Assembly: GCA_020639255.1 (NCBI GenBank)
Contig: JACKGZ010000005.1
Coordinates: 1-64,000, forward strand
From: Phycisphaera sp.
GTDB taxonomy: Bacteria > Planctomycetota > Phycisphaerae > Phycisphaerales > UBA1924
DNA: 64,000 nt
Direction of reading: 5' to 3'
Shown: in pieces, positions 1 to 7,771 of the stretch
Numbering within the stretch: the first letter of the stretch is position 1
How the letters are laid out: each line of letters opens with the position of its first letter
Notes under the pieces: model-generated
Told to the model about the DNA's origin: nothing
Databases searched by the model: none
Seen by the model: the letters and a program-made list of their open reading frames with translations, nothing else
Translations under genes and position numbers: made by a program

Positions 1-317
1 TCGTTCTCTGACGTCTGATATGAAAGGTTCCCGACATAAAGCTTCGACATTCTCTAATCCAAACTGCCCGCGGAAATATGCAAACTGCGACGGCCGGCGC
101 TCGGGCAAGCGACAGGCCGAATGTCCAGGCACCCACCCACCGTGGGGCGACCTGCCGATTCGGACTCGTATGAGTATATGACGAGGTTAACCCCCGAGAT
201 AGCCCCCGCGCGGCGCTTCACGCCGGAATCCGGAATCCGGCAGCCCAAACAGGGCAGCCCCACCCTTCCCGGGCCCCGCCAATGCGGTTTTGCGCTGTAG
301 ATAAGAACAGTTCAAGC
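1..317. other. Non-coding left edge
   Basis: No convincing gene is seen here. Short open frames exist on both strands but have no ribosome binding site or recognisable protein. A short tandem GGAATCC repeat occurs near 226-240. This stretch lies downstream of the leftward gene that ends at 318, but I see no hairpin plus T-run that would serve as its terminator. Confidence 0.5.
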
Positions 318-878
318 TCAGGACGGAACCCCGATTTCATCCGTCTTTGACGCATCGACCGAGTGTGCGACCGCCGAACCGGCAGATACGGGCACGCCCG
401 ACAGCACCGCGCCCAGCCGTTCCGAGAGCTCGCGCATCTGCTCGGCGGCCAGCCTTTGCCCGAGCTTTGCGAACACAAACATCACGAGCATCGCTAGCAC
501 CGCGCCCAGCGCAACCCACCACGCCCACGCGCTCTGGCCGATCATCATCTGCGCGCCGGCGTAGCACACCGCGAACATCACAACCGTACCGAGCGTGAAA
601 TAGCCGAACGCGAAGCTGGTCCAGAGGTTCGGGTGCGGCGTGAACTTCGCGATCACGCGGCTGCCCGCTTCGCGCGGCTCGACCTCGATGTGCAGCCAGG
701 GCGACCAGAAGTGGCGCAGGTGGTCCATGTGCGCAAGCACGAGGTGATGCCCGACGGAGCGGATGATGACGTCGCCGTCTTTGTGCGCAAAGTGCGCGAG
801 CAGCGCGACGGTGATGTCGTCGGGCGCGGCGTCGTGCTCGCGGATGGTGGTTGGACGGATCTCAAGAACGCCGGACAT
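318..878 (-). CDS. Hypothetical membrane protein with two TM segments
   Basis: This 186-residue protein is of unknown function. Residues 1-80 look like a soluble alpha/beta region. They are followed by two hydrophobic segments at about 86-112 and 117-138 and a polar C-terminal tail of about 45 residues, so it is probably an inner-membrane protein with cytoplasmic ends. It lies 43 nt downstream of the AsmA-like gene on the same strand and may be co-transcribed with it. I recognise no family motif. The coding call rests on frame openness, codon bias and the ATG start. Confidence 0.65.
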   Translation of the reverse strand: MSGVLEIRPTTIREHDAAPDDITVALLAHFAHKDGDVIIRSVGHHLVLAHMDHLRHFWSPWLHIEVEPREAGSRVIAKFTPHPNLWTSFAFGYFTLGTVVMFAVCYAGAQMMIGQSAWAWWVALGAVLAMLVMFVFAKLGQRLAAEQMRELSERLGAVLSGVPVSAGSAVAHSVDASKTDEIGVPS

Positions 879-921
879 GACGCGCAGTGTACCGCGCGGG
901 CGAAGCTTTCAGGCAACGGGA

Positions 922-1833
922 TCAGCCGCCGCCGTTGTCGCCTTCCTTCTTCTTGTCCTTGTTGCCGCCGAGGAGGTTGTTGAGCCCGTCGTTGATGGCG
1001 TCCTTGGCCTTGTCCTGGAGCTCGTCGGCTTTTTCCTGAAGCTGGTCCTGCACGTCTTCGGCGGCTTTATCGAGTTCCGTGGTCAACATCTCGACGCCAT
1101 TCTCGGCGAGGGCGTTGAGGCCGTCGAGGTTGGAGCGGAGGTCGTTCAGGATCTCCTCGGGGAGGAGGTTGTTCTGCGCGGCCGACTCGAGGATGGCCTG
1201 CATCACGATGTTGGTGATCTCGGCGAGCGAGACCGGGTCGCCGGCGGTGCCGACGTCCTTGAGGATGATCTCGGGGATGACGAGCTTGGTGGTCGAAACC
1301 TCGCCGCCCAGGGGCAGCAGGTGAGCGTGCACCTGCACGTTCTTGATGGCGATCTCGTTGACGATGAACTTCTTGCCCGCTTCCTTCTCGGTCTTGGGCT
1401 CGCCCGGCTCAGCGGGTTCGCCCGACTCGAACCGCTTGAGGTTGTCGAGGATCTGATGGACGTTGCTGGTCGTGCCCTTGCGGTCGATGTGGACGTCGAT
1501 ATCGGACAGCTTGAACTCGGGCAGTGTGACGACGTCCGAGCGGAGCGATCCGAGCGAAACAGCGACGCTGCCGGAGCCGAGATTGAAGAAGAAAGGAGAG
1601 GAGTCGTAGCCCTCTGGGTTGTCGATCTTGAGACCCTGCATCTTGAAGGTGCCATCGAAAACGCCCACGTCCGCGCTCTCGAGCGAGGTCGGAACGGCCA
1701 AGGCGTAGTTGGTGCCCTTCTCGATGCCGGCCTTGGCGATCTTGTCGATCGAGATGAATGCGATGACAACGACGAGGACGACCAGCACGAGCAGCCCGCC
1801 GCCGAGAGCGATCAGGAGCTTGGCGAGTTTCAT
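922..1833 (-). CDS. AsmA-like exported protein
   Basis: The 303-residue protein starts at ATG 1833, preceded by AAAGGA, although the frame stays open further upstream. Residues 5-30 form a single N-terminal membrane anchor. The body alternates beta-rich stretches with phrases typical of AsmA/DUF748-like proteins: a 'VGVFDGTFKMQGLKIDNPEGY' type region, then repeated 'VTLPEFKLSDIDVHIDRKG' style strands. The C-terminus is a long acidic amphipathic helix, possibly a coiled coil, followed by a Lys/Gly tail. AsmA-family proteins act in the periplasm in outer-membrane lipid or protein handling. The family call is by resemblance, and the precise role is unknown. Confidence 0.6.
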   Translation of the reverse strand: MKLAKLLIALGGGLLVLVVLVVVIAFISIDKIAKAGIEKGTNYALAVPTSLESADVGVFDGTFKMQGLKIDNPEGYDSSPFFFNLGSGSVAVSLGSLRSDVVTLPEFKLSDIDVHIDRKGTTSNVHQILDNLKRFESGEPAEPGEPKTEKEAGKKFIVNEIAIKNVQVHAHLLPLGGEVSTTKLVIPEIILKDVGTAGDPVSLAEITNIVMQAILESAAQNNLLPEEILNDLRSNLDGLNALAENGVEMLTTELDKAAEDVQDQLQEKADELQDKAKDAINDGLNNLLGGNKDKKKEGDNGGG

Positions 1834-2067
1834 CTGATTCCTTTCGAGGACGCCGATCCTTCGTGGCGTCACACGCAATATTAGGCGAGCGTGGTCCGGG
1901 ATAACCGCGCCGAATCGCGACCCAGACCTCACAGCCCGCACGCCTTCACGCTCAATGGGAACTTACGGGTGTGAGTTTCGTGCCCGAAAGCGGGGTGAAT
2001 CGGACATCACACTCGATGCGGCGAGCCGGTGGACCGGGGGCCTGCACTTTGAGCAATGGGGATTCCG

Positions 2068-2508
2068 ATGAAACGTAATTCACGAGTAGCGTGTGTGATC
2101 GGTGTGGCCGGTATCGCGATGATGGCCGGCGGGTGCTCGATGTTCGGCGGCGGCAGCAAGGCGAGCAGCAGCGCCTCGGCCAGCGCCAGCAGCAGCAAGG
2201 GCACCACGACTTCGTACCGCAGCGGCAAGATCAGCCGCTCGTCCGACAGCTTCACGCTCGAACCGTTCCAGCAGGTCAACTTTGCCGTCTCGGGCGACGC
2301 CGGTGAACTCCGCGTCGAGAACCGCGGCGGCGGCGAGCTCGCCTTCCGCGTGCCGCAGAACGAAGCCTCCCTCGCCCCGTCGGACGTCTACACGATGTCC
2401 GTCGACGGGTCGTTCATCCTCGAGTTCTACAACGCCTCGCGCGTCCCGACCACGGTGCAGTACACCGGCTCGGGCTACACCCCCGTCACCGTGAGCATGC
2501 TTGAGTAG
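2068..2508 (+). CDS. Small putative lipoprotein
   Basis: The 146-residue protein has a lipoprotein signal: basic start MKRNSR, hydrophobic core, and lipobox MAGGC with Cys23 as the lipidation site. A Ser/Ala-rich linker follows, then a domain of about 80 residues predicted to be all beta. The preferred start is ATG 2068, with GGGGA upstream, rather than the in-frame ATG at 2056. It is divergent from the AsmA-like gene, so promoters for both should lie in 1834-2067. No known domain is recognised. A hairpin terminator follows. Confidence 0.65.
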   Translation: MKRNSRVACVIGVAGIAMMAGGCSMFGGGSKASSSASASASSSKGTTTSYRSGKISRSSDSFTLEPFQQVNFAVSGDAGELRVENRGGGELAFRVPQNEASLAPSDVYTMSVDGSFILEFYNASRVPTTVQYTGSGYTPVTVSMLE

Positions 2509-2552
2509 GCGGAGGGCCCGCAACACCCCCACCCTGATCATCACGATCGCTC

Positions 2553-2583
2553 ACGCCCCGCGGGATTCTTCTGCGGGGCGTTT
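2553..2583 (+). terminator. Hairpin terminator after the lipoprotein gene
   Basis: A 9-bp perfect stem, ACGCCCCGC (2553-2561) pairing with GCGGGGCGT (2573-2581), encloses an 11-nt loop and is followed by a short T-run. It sits between the lipoprotein stop and the asparaginase start. Confidence 0.7.
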
Positions 2584-2619
2584 GCATGCGCACCCAAAGT
2601 CCCGAGCTACGATCCGGCC

Positions 2620-3132
2620 ATGAGGCGGATCACCATCATCACCACCGGCGGCACGCTCGAGAAGGTCTACGACGAAGCCACCGGAACGCTCGTCAACAGA
2701 CACTCCAACGTCGCGCACATGCTTAGCGGCCTCCGCCTCGAAGACACACGCCACTGCATCCACGAGCTGATGAACAAGGACAGCCTCGACATGACCGACG
2801 CCGACCGCGACGCCATCGTCGGGTGCGTCCGGGAAGTGCTCGAAGACACCGATGTCGACGGCGTGCTCGTGCTCCACGGCACCGACACGCTCTGCGTCAC
2901 CGGCGAGAGGATCCACAACGACCTCGGCACGCCGCGCGTCCCGGTTATCCTCACCGGCGCGATGCGTCCCTTTGAGATGAAAGAGTCGGACGCACTCCAG
3001 AACCTGACGGAGGCGATCTTCGCAACGAGTCTGCTTGAGCCGGGCGTTTATGTCGTTTCTCACGGCCGAGCACTCAGATTCCCGGGTGTCGTCAAAGATC
3101 GAAGCCGAGGCACGTTTGTCCGCAACGGCTGA
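2620..3132 (+). CDS. Short asparaginase-domain protein
   Basis: The protein matches the N-terminal catalytic domain of L-asparaginases, which hydrolyse asparagine to aspartate and ammonia. Both hallmark motifs are present: TTGGT (residues 8-12, with the nucleophilic Thr) and HGTDT (86-90). TGAMRP at 112-117 is also typical. At 170 residues it lacks the second domain of classical 330-residue asparaginases. Stand-alone short versions are known, and the intact motifs argue against a broken gene. The substrate could be asparagine or another amide. It is followed by the tail-to-tail rplU gene. Confidence 0.8.
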   Translation: MRRITIITTGGTLEKVYDEATGTLVNRHSNVAHMLSGLRLEDTRHCIHELMNKDSLDMTDADRDAIVGCVREVLEDTDVDGVLVLHGTDTLCVTGERIHNDLGTPRVPVILTGAMRPFEMKESDALQNLTEAIFATSLLEPGVYVVSHGRALRFPGVVKDRSRGTFVRNG

Positions 3133-3169
3133 TCTCTGGAGCGAATGCTCTGACATCGCCTTGGGCAAT

Positions 3170-3202
3170 GAAAAAACCAACGCGACGTATCATCGCGTTG
3201 GG
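3170..3202 (-). terminator. Rho-independent terminator of rplU
   Basis: On the minus strand a perfect 9-bp stem (3193-3201 with 3177-3185, loop 3186-3192) is followed directly by six T residues (3176-3171). It lies about 50 nt downstream of the rplU stop, which suggests rplU is monocistronic here. Confidence 0.85.
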
Positions 3203-3250
3203 TCTTGAATAAGCAGAACGATGCTTGCGCGTAACAGTCGCCGCGTGAGA

Positions 3251-3577
3251 TCAGCCCTTGACGGACGTGATCTTCACGTGCGTGTAGCGCTGGCGGTGGC
3301 CGGTCTTGCGGCGGTAGCCGATCTTGGCCTTGAACTTGTAGATGTCGAGCTTCAGGCCCTTGGCCTCGGGCTCGATCACCTCGGCGGTGACGCTGGCTCC
3401 CGCGACGAACGGCTGACCGATGGCGACCTTGCCGCTGCCGTCGCCCGTAAAGAGAACCTTGTCGAACGTGACAGTGTCGCCGGCCTTGGCCTGGCCGTTC
3501 TGGATCAGGTCGATGAAGAGTTCCTGCCCCTCTGTGACCTTCCGCTGACCGCCGCCTTCTTGAATGATCGCGTACAT
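3251..3577 (-). CDS. rplU: 50S ribosomal protein bL21
   Basis: The protein has 108 residues from ATG 3577, preceded by AGGTGA at good spacing. It opens with MYAIIQEGGGQ, the bL21 signature. The C-terminal region contains the KIGYRRKTGHRQ basic stretch, which binds 23S rRNA in the large subunit, and ends in ITSVKG as usual for the family. The length fits the family (about 100-110). The usual partner rpmA (bL27) is not next to it; a strong terminator follows instead. Confidence 0.96.
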   Translation of the reverse strand: MYAIIQEGGGQRKVTEGQELFIDLIQNGQAKAGDTVTFDKVLFTGDGSGKVAIGQPFVAGASVTAEVIEPEAKGLKLDIYKFKAKIGYRRKTGHRQRYTHVKITSVKG

Positions 3578-3714
3578 AGTTGTCTCACCTGTCCGCATCG
3601 GCTTCGGGGAGGGCCTACCACCCGGCCCTGCTTGGTCCCGGCCGACATCGGGAGGCAAGTGTAGGCAGGAGCCCCCTCAACGTCAGGCCCCCTGCCTGCT
3701 CAGCCTGCCCCAGT

Positions 3715-5220
3715 TCAGCCCGCCTCATCCTCGATCACCCCGTGCCGGGCCAGGGCGTCGATCAGGGGCCGGGTGCCCTGGCCATAGCGCCGCCAGCGCT
3801 GGGTGGACGTCTTGTAGATGGGCCTTCGGACCTGGTCGAGGCTGGCGGTGTGGATCGCCCGATCGCTCTCGTGGAACGCCAGACACCGCTCGTCGAAGGG
3901 CAGCCCGATGTGATCCAGCATCCGCCGGATGCCCGGCTCGGGATCGGCGACCAGCTCCTCGTACCGCACCTCCAGAATCGGCAAATCCAGCTCACGCCGC
4001 AGGTGGGCCATGATCCGGTTGTGGTCCGCGTAGTACCGGGCCAGGTGCCCCACGTCATAGCTGAACCCCAGCGGCCCGAGGAACATCTGGAAATAGCACG
4101 ACACGCACACATCCCGCGGATCACGCACCGTGTGGATCACCCTCGCCTTTGGAAACAAGAGCTGGATCATCGGCAGGACGTGGTAGTTGTCGAGCTGCTT
4201 ATCCACGAGACGCGTCGCGCCCCCGATGTCCCCCACCTTCGCCGCCGCTTCGTGCGCGAACGCGAGATAGCCCTCGGCCTCCTCAGCCAATCGCTCGGCT
4301 GTGAGTGACGCCGTCTCGGTCAGAAAGATCTGCCCGGGCGTGCTCGCCTTGCAGTTGAGCGATTCCGCGACCGAGAGCATCCGCCCGAGCTCACCCGCGC
4401 CAGCCCCTTGCGGATGCGACGCGATGATCTGCTCCACAAGCGTCGAACCCGACCTCGGCATGCCCACAACGAACACAGGCGATTCCGACTCGTTCCCGCT
4501 CGTCGGAAGCGAGCGCAACCGATCGCGCGTCCAGAACTCGAGCATGCGGTCGACCGCCGCCGAGTACGCGTCCGGATCCCAGGCCGCAGCCTTGAGTTCG
4601 TTCGCCCGCGTCACCGCATCCCAGGCTTCCTCGTACGACCCCGCTTGATCGAGGAGCTTCGAGAGATAGAACAGAAGCGTCGAACGGGTTTCCTGATTGT
4701 CCTCGTTCTCGAGCGTACGGCGGAGGTAGTTCGTCGCCTCGGAGAGCTCGCCCATCGCCGGCGCGAGTGAGGCGTACGCCTCGGCGAGAAACGGATCGGG
4801 GCTCGTCGACCGCTCCAGTGCTTCGCGCAGCAGTGTGATCGCGTCGTCCTGCCGTCCGTGTTTGCGGTACAGATCCGTCAGCCCCGCGACCGCCATCGGA
4901 AAGCCCGGGCGGATCGAGAGGGCCTTCTCGAAGAACGACGCGGCTCGGTCCTCATTCAGAGTCGTCAGCTCGATCTTGCCCATCAAGCAATACGGCTCGG
5001 GCTGGTCGGGGCCGAGCTGGGCCGCCCGTTCCAGCAGCTTCATCGCGTCGGCGAACTTGTACAGCCGCGTCAGCGCCGAGGCCATCGCCTGCATGACGCC
5101 CACGTTCCGCGGATCGCGTTGGAGGATGCGGGCGAAGTGCCCCGCGGCCTCGCGGTACCGGGCCGCGGCGAACGCCCGGCGGCCGGCGTCGAACATCTGC
5201 TGCAACTCCGGTCCGCTCAT
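3715..5220 (-). CDS. TPR-repeat sulfotransferase family protein
   Basis: The 501-residue protein has two parts. Residues 1-210 are degenerate tetratricopeptide repeats. Residues 248-480 are a PAPS-dependent sulfotransferase domain, with the 5'-phosphosulfate loop VVGMPRSGSTLVEQI (about 251-265) and the 3'-phosphate motif HTVRDPRDVCVSCY (about 363-376). The family moves sulfate from PAPS to protein or glycan acceptors, and the TPR part may select the acceptor. It has no signal peptide, so it is probably cytosolic. It is the first of three such genes in the window (see 44463 and 46023). The acceptor is unknown. Confidence 0.88.
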   Translation of the reverse strand: MSGPELQQMFDAGRRAFAAARYREAAGHFARILQRDPRNVGVMQAMASALTRLYKFADAMKLLERAAQLGPDQPEPYCLMGKIELTTLNEDRAASFFEKALSIRPGFPMAVAGLTDLYRKHGRQDDAITLLREALERSTSPDPFLAEAYASLAPAMGELSEATNYLRRTLENEDNQETRSTLLFYLSKLLDQAGSYEEAWDAVTRANELKAAAWDPDAYSAAVDRMLEFWTRDRLRSLPTSGNESESPVFVVGMPRSGSTLVEQIIASHPQGAGAGELGRMLSVAESLNCKASTPGQIFLTETASLTAERLAEEAEGYLAFAHEAAAKVGDIGGATRLVDKQLDNYHVLPMIQLLFPKARVIHTVRDPRDVCVSCYFQMFLGPLGFSYDVGHLARYYADHNRIMAHLRRELDLPILEVRYEELVADPEPGIRRMLDHIGLPFDERCLAFHESDRAIHTASLDQVRRPIYKTSTQRWRRYGQGTRPLIDALARHGVIEDEAG

Positions 5221-5267
5221 GGCCCCATCCTAGAGATCGCTCCGTGGATGGTCTGATATCACCACCC

Positions 5268-5313
5268 GATAACCACTTCCCGATGCGTCTGATAACCGCG
5301 ATTCACCGTTATC
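5268..5313. repeat. GATAAC repeat cluster upstream of the B12-binding gene
   Basis: GATAACC occurs at 5268-5274 and 5291-5297, and the inverted form GTTATC at 5308-5313, all inside the 275-bp intergenic region between two divergent genes. The last two copies can form a small hairpin. This could be an operator. I see nothing like a cobalamin riboswitch here. Confidence 0.35.
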
Positions 5314-5495
5314 GGCCCGCATGGCGCAACGCTCGCACGATCTGATCGGCCCGATCGTGATCCCGCTATCGCATGAAAGCCCGCTCATCCGATCGCTCTG
5401 GGCCTGCCGGGCGTTCCATCGTGGAAGCCCCGGCGGACATCCGAGGGGCGTCCACCGGACGCGATGAGCCCAAGCAGGGCGGAAGGACAGAAGCC

Positions 5496-6197
5496 GTGAC
5501 CATCCGTGAGAGTGACATCGAGCGTTTCTTTGAGATCATCACCAACGGCGACCGCGTCGGGGCCCGCACAGCCGTGAACCGTCTCCACGCCGACGGCGTC
5601 CCGCCCGAGGACATCGTCCTCGAACTGTTCTGGCCCACGATGGAGATGGTCGAGAAGTTCTTCCGCAACGACCAGCTCACCACGCTGGCCCACCACTACG
5701 CCGTCCGCCTGCTGCGTGTGCTGGTCGATCAGACCGCCGCCCGCTACCGGATGGAACCCCAGATCGGTCGCACGGTCCTGGCGTTCTGCGGCAACCACGA
5801 GCCCGAAGAACTCGCCGCGCAGATGGCCGTCGATCTGCTCGAAATGTCGGGGTTCAACATCAAGTTTGCCGGCGGCGGCGTCGCGGGCGACGAGATCCTC
5901 GCCCAGGTCCACGAGTCCAAGCCGGACGTCCTGCTGATGTTCGCTTCCTCGCCCGAGGATCTGCCCGAGATCCGCAACATCATCGACACGATCCGCGAGA
6001 TCGGTGCCTCGGCCAAGACCCAGATCGCCGTCGGCGGAGGCGTGTTCAACCGCGCCGAGGGCCTGGCGGAGGAGATCGGCGCCGACACCTGGGCGACGGA
6101 CCTCCTGGAACTCGTGCACACGCTGATCGAGGAACCCGGCCGCCGGGCCGACGAGGATCAGCGGACGGTCGGCCGCAAGCGCCGCGTCGCGGCCTGA
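5496..6197 (+). CDS. Cobalamin-binding domain protein
   Basis: The 233-residue protein starts at GTG 5496, with GGAAGGA 8 nt upstream; the longer open frame from 5373 lacks a binding site. Residues 1-85 form a helical cap like the B12-binding-2 domain of methionine synthase and CarH. Residues 90-205 form the Rossmann-like B12 domain. The usual DxHxxG motif is altered: His101 sits in GNHEPEE, so a histidine lower ligand is retained while the Asp and Gly are lost. No catalytic or DNA-binding domain is attached, so it is more likely a sensor or adaptor than an enzyme subunit. A strong terminator follows, before the sigma factor gene. Confidence 0.8.
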   Translation: MTIRESDIERFFEIITNGDRVGARTAVNRLHADGVPPEDIVLELFWPTMEMVEKFFRNDQLTTLAHHYAVRLLRVLVDQTAARYRMEPQIGRTVLAFCGNHEPEELAAQMAVDLLEMSGFNIKFAGGGVAGDEILAQVHESKPDVLLMFASSPEDLPEIRNIIDTIREIGASAKTQIAVGGGVFNRAEGLAEEIGADTWATDLLELVHTLIEEPGRRADEDQRTVGRKRRVAA

Positions 6198-6229
6198 CCG
6201 CTGGCCCGTCCGAAAACGCCACTCGGAGG

Positions 6230-6269
6230 CCCGCATCCCGTTCACGCCGGGATGCGGGCTCTTTCTTTG
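6230..6269 (+). terminator. Strong terminator after the B12-binding gene
   Basis: A perfect 12-bp stem (6230-6241 with 6249-6260, loop 6242-6248) is followed by TCTTTCTTT. It separates the B12-binding gene from the sigma factor gene as transcription units. Confidence 0.88.
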
Positions 6270-6335
6270 GGTTCTGATAGGGCAACCCGCCCCGAAACTG
6301 CTGGTATATTGACTGCGGAGGAACGCCTCTTGTCT

Positions 6336-6920
6336 ATGCCCAGAGACATCGAGCGAAAGCTGATCGCCAGCGCGAGCCAAGGCGATCGGGCCGCCGCGGC
6401 AGAGCTGCTCAGGCACCACCAGCCCTCGCTGCGTGCGTACCTGCACCGGCTCTCGGGTCGTCAGGACATCGCCGAGGACATCTGCCAGGAGGCGTTCGTC
6501 CGCGTGCTGGCCAACCTCCACCGCTTCGACGACCGCTTCCGGTTCTCGACGTGGCTCTTCACGATCGCCAAGCGTCTCTACGTCAACGCCCGCCAGAAGC
6601 ACGCGCCGGTGTTCAACACCGAGGCGCTCGGGTGGCGTGAGAGCAACTCGACCGGCCCGGGCGGCAACGCCACCGCGGGCGAGGTCGCCGGGCACGTCAA
6701 GGACGCGCTCCAGGACGCGCTCATGGAACTCGGCGAGGTGCAGCGCGAGATCGTCGTGCTCTTCCACCAGCTCGACTGGCCCATCGCAACGATTGCGGCC
6801 CACATGGACATGCCCGAGGGCACCGTCAAGAGCCACCTGCACCGCAGCAGGCAGAAGCTCCGCAAGATCCTTGTCGAGCACGCGACGCACGCATCCCGTG
6901 TGAAAGAGGTCTGGGCGTGA
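6336..6920 (+). CDS. ECF-type RNA polymerase sigma factor
   Basis: The 194-residue sigma-70 family protein has only regions 2 and 4. Region 2 includes the DIAEDICQEAFVRVLANLHRF stretch and FSTWLFTIAKR. Region 4 ends in the recognition helix MPEGTVKSHLHRSRQKLRKIL. This architecture is that of ECF or RpoE-like sigma factors, which direct polymerase to dedicated promoters. ATG 6336 is preferred (GGAGGAA upstream); TTG 6330 is also possible. Its stop overlaps the next gene by 4 nt (GTGA), so that gene is a candidate anti-sigma factor. Confidence 0.9.
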   Translation: MPRDIERKLIASASQGDRAAAAELLRHHQPSLRAYLHRLSGRQDIAEDICQEAFVRVLANLHRFDDRFRFSTWLFTIAKRLYVNARQKHAPVFNTEALGWRESNSTGPGGNATAGEVAGHVKDALQDALMELGEVQREIVVLFHQLDWPIATIAAHMDMPEGTVKSHLHRSRQKLRKILVEHATHASRVKEVWA

Positions 6921-7765
6921 ACGGTCGTCAGCACCGGTTCCGTTTCGGCCGGCGCCAATCGAGGCCAGTCACAACCGACCACCTCGAAAGCGTCCTGAGC
7001 CAGCCCTTGGATGCGCCCGCATCGGATCTTTCCTTCGAGGAAGCCGTGCTGGGTCGTGTCGACGCGCAGCGACCCTTCCTCGGCAAGTCCGAACGCACGC
7101 GCGTCCGCTGGGTGCGCATGTCGATCATCGGTCTCGCGCTCGGGCTCTTCGCCTCGGGCGCGATCGGCGTCCGCGCCGGGCTCCTGCCCTTTGGTGAACA
7201 GGCCGGCCCGGTCAGCCAGATCGTCGAGGGGGCGCAGTCCGAGAGCATCCAGCAGGTCCAGACGGTCGCGCACTGGCGTGATGAGGCCCTCGCCAAGTTC
7301 GCCTCCATCAAGGAGCGCCAGCGCCACGCCCGCAACAACGCGCCCATCCGGTGCAACGACAGCTACACGGCCAACCCTGTGTTCCACGCGCCAGCGCCCG
7401 CCACAGCGCGCGAGCAGGGTCTGTGCATCGGTTTCTCGATGCAGAAACCGGTGGTCACGATCGCCGAGACGCCCACGCCGATGAGCGTGCGGTACATCGT
7501 CTTCGACGACGGCCTCGCGCTCCCGATCGCCGGCACGGGCAACGCGGCCTGCCCGACGCAGCAGGTCCAGATCAAGCGCTGGCCCTCGGGCGTGCAGGAC
7601 AACCTCACGAATTTCGGGCTCGAGGGCTCGTCCGAGCTCTCGATCTCGGGCGTGCTCCCGCCGTGGTACAGTGCCGACGTTGTCCGCTTGCCAAAGAGCG
7701 ATGCCACGGAAATCCGGACCATCGCTCAGCCCGATCGCATCCCGCCGCACCAGCTGCCCCACTGA
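6917..7765 (+). CDS. Single-pass membrane protein, candidate anti-sigma factor
   Basis: The 282-residue protein starts at GTG 6917, overlapping the sigma factor stop. Its N-terminal 65 residues are polar and would be cytoplasmic, and one TM segment lies at about 70-92. The rest would be periplasmic and contains four or more cysteines. The layout and translational coupling fit an ECF anti-sigma factor, but I cannot see a clear zinc-binding ZAS motif (HxxxCxxC) in the N-terminal part. Function is inferred from position only. Confidence 0.6.
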   Translation: MNGRQHRFRFGRRQSRPVTTDHLESVLSQPLDAPASDLSFEEAVLGRVDAQRPFLGKSERTRVRWVRMSIIGLALGLFASGAIGVRAGLLPFGEQAGPVSQIVEGAQSESIQQVQTVAHWRDEALAKFASIKERQRHARNNAPIRCNDSYTANPVFHAPAPATAREQGLCIGFSMQKPVVTIAETPTPMSVRYIVFDDGLALPIAGTGNAACPTQQVQIKRWPSGVQDNLTNFGLEGSSELSISGVLPPWYSADVVRLPKSDATEIRTIAQPDRIPPHQLPH

Positions 7766-7771
7766 CACTCA

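Noticed and set aside
2620..3132. Asparaginase as a truncated pseudogene
   Set aside because: Both catalytic motifs are intact, the stop is followed by a normal intergenic region, and short asparaginase-domain proteins are known.
5221..5495. Possible cobalamin riboswitch upstream of the B12-binding gene
   Set aside because: No B12-box is found. Only GATAAC repeats are present, which fit an operator better.
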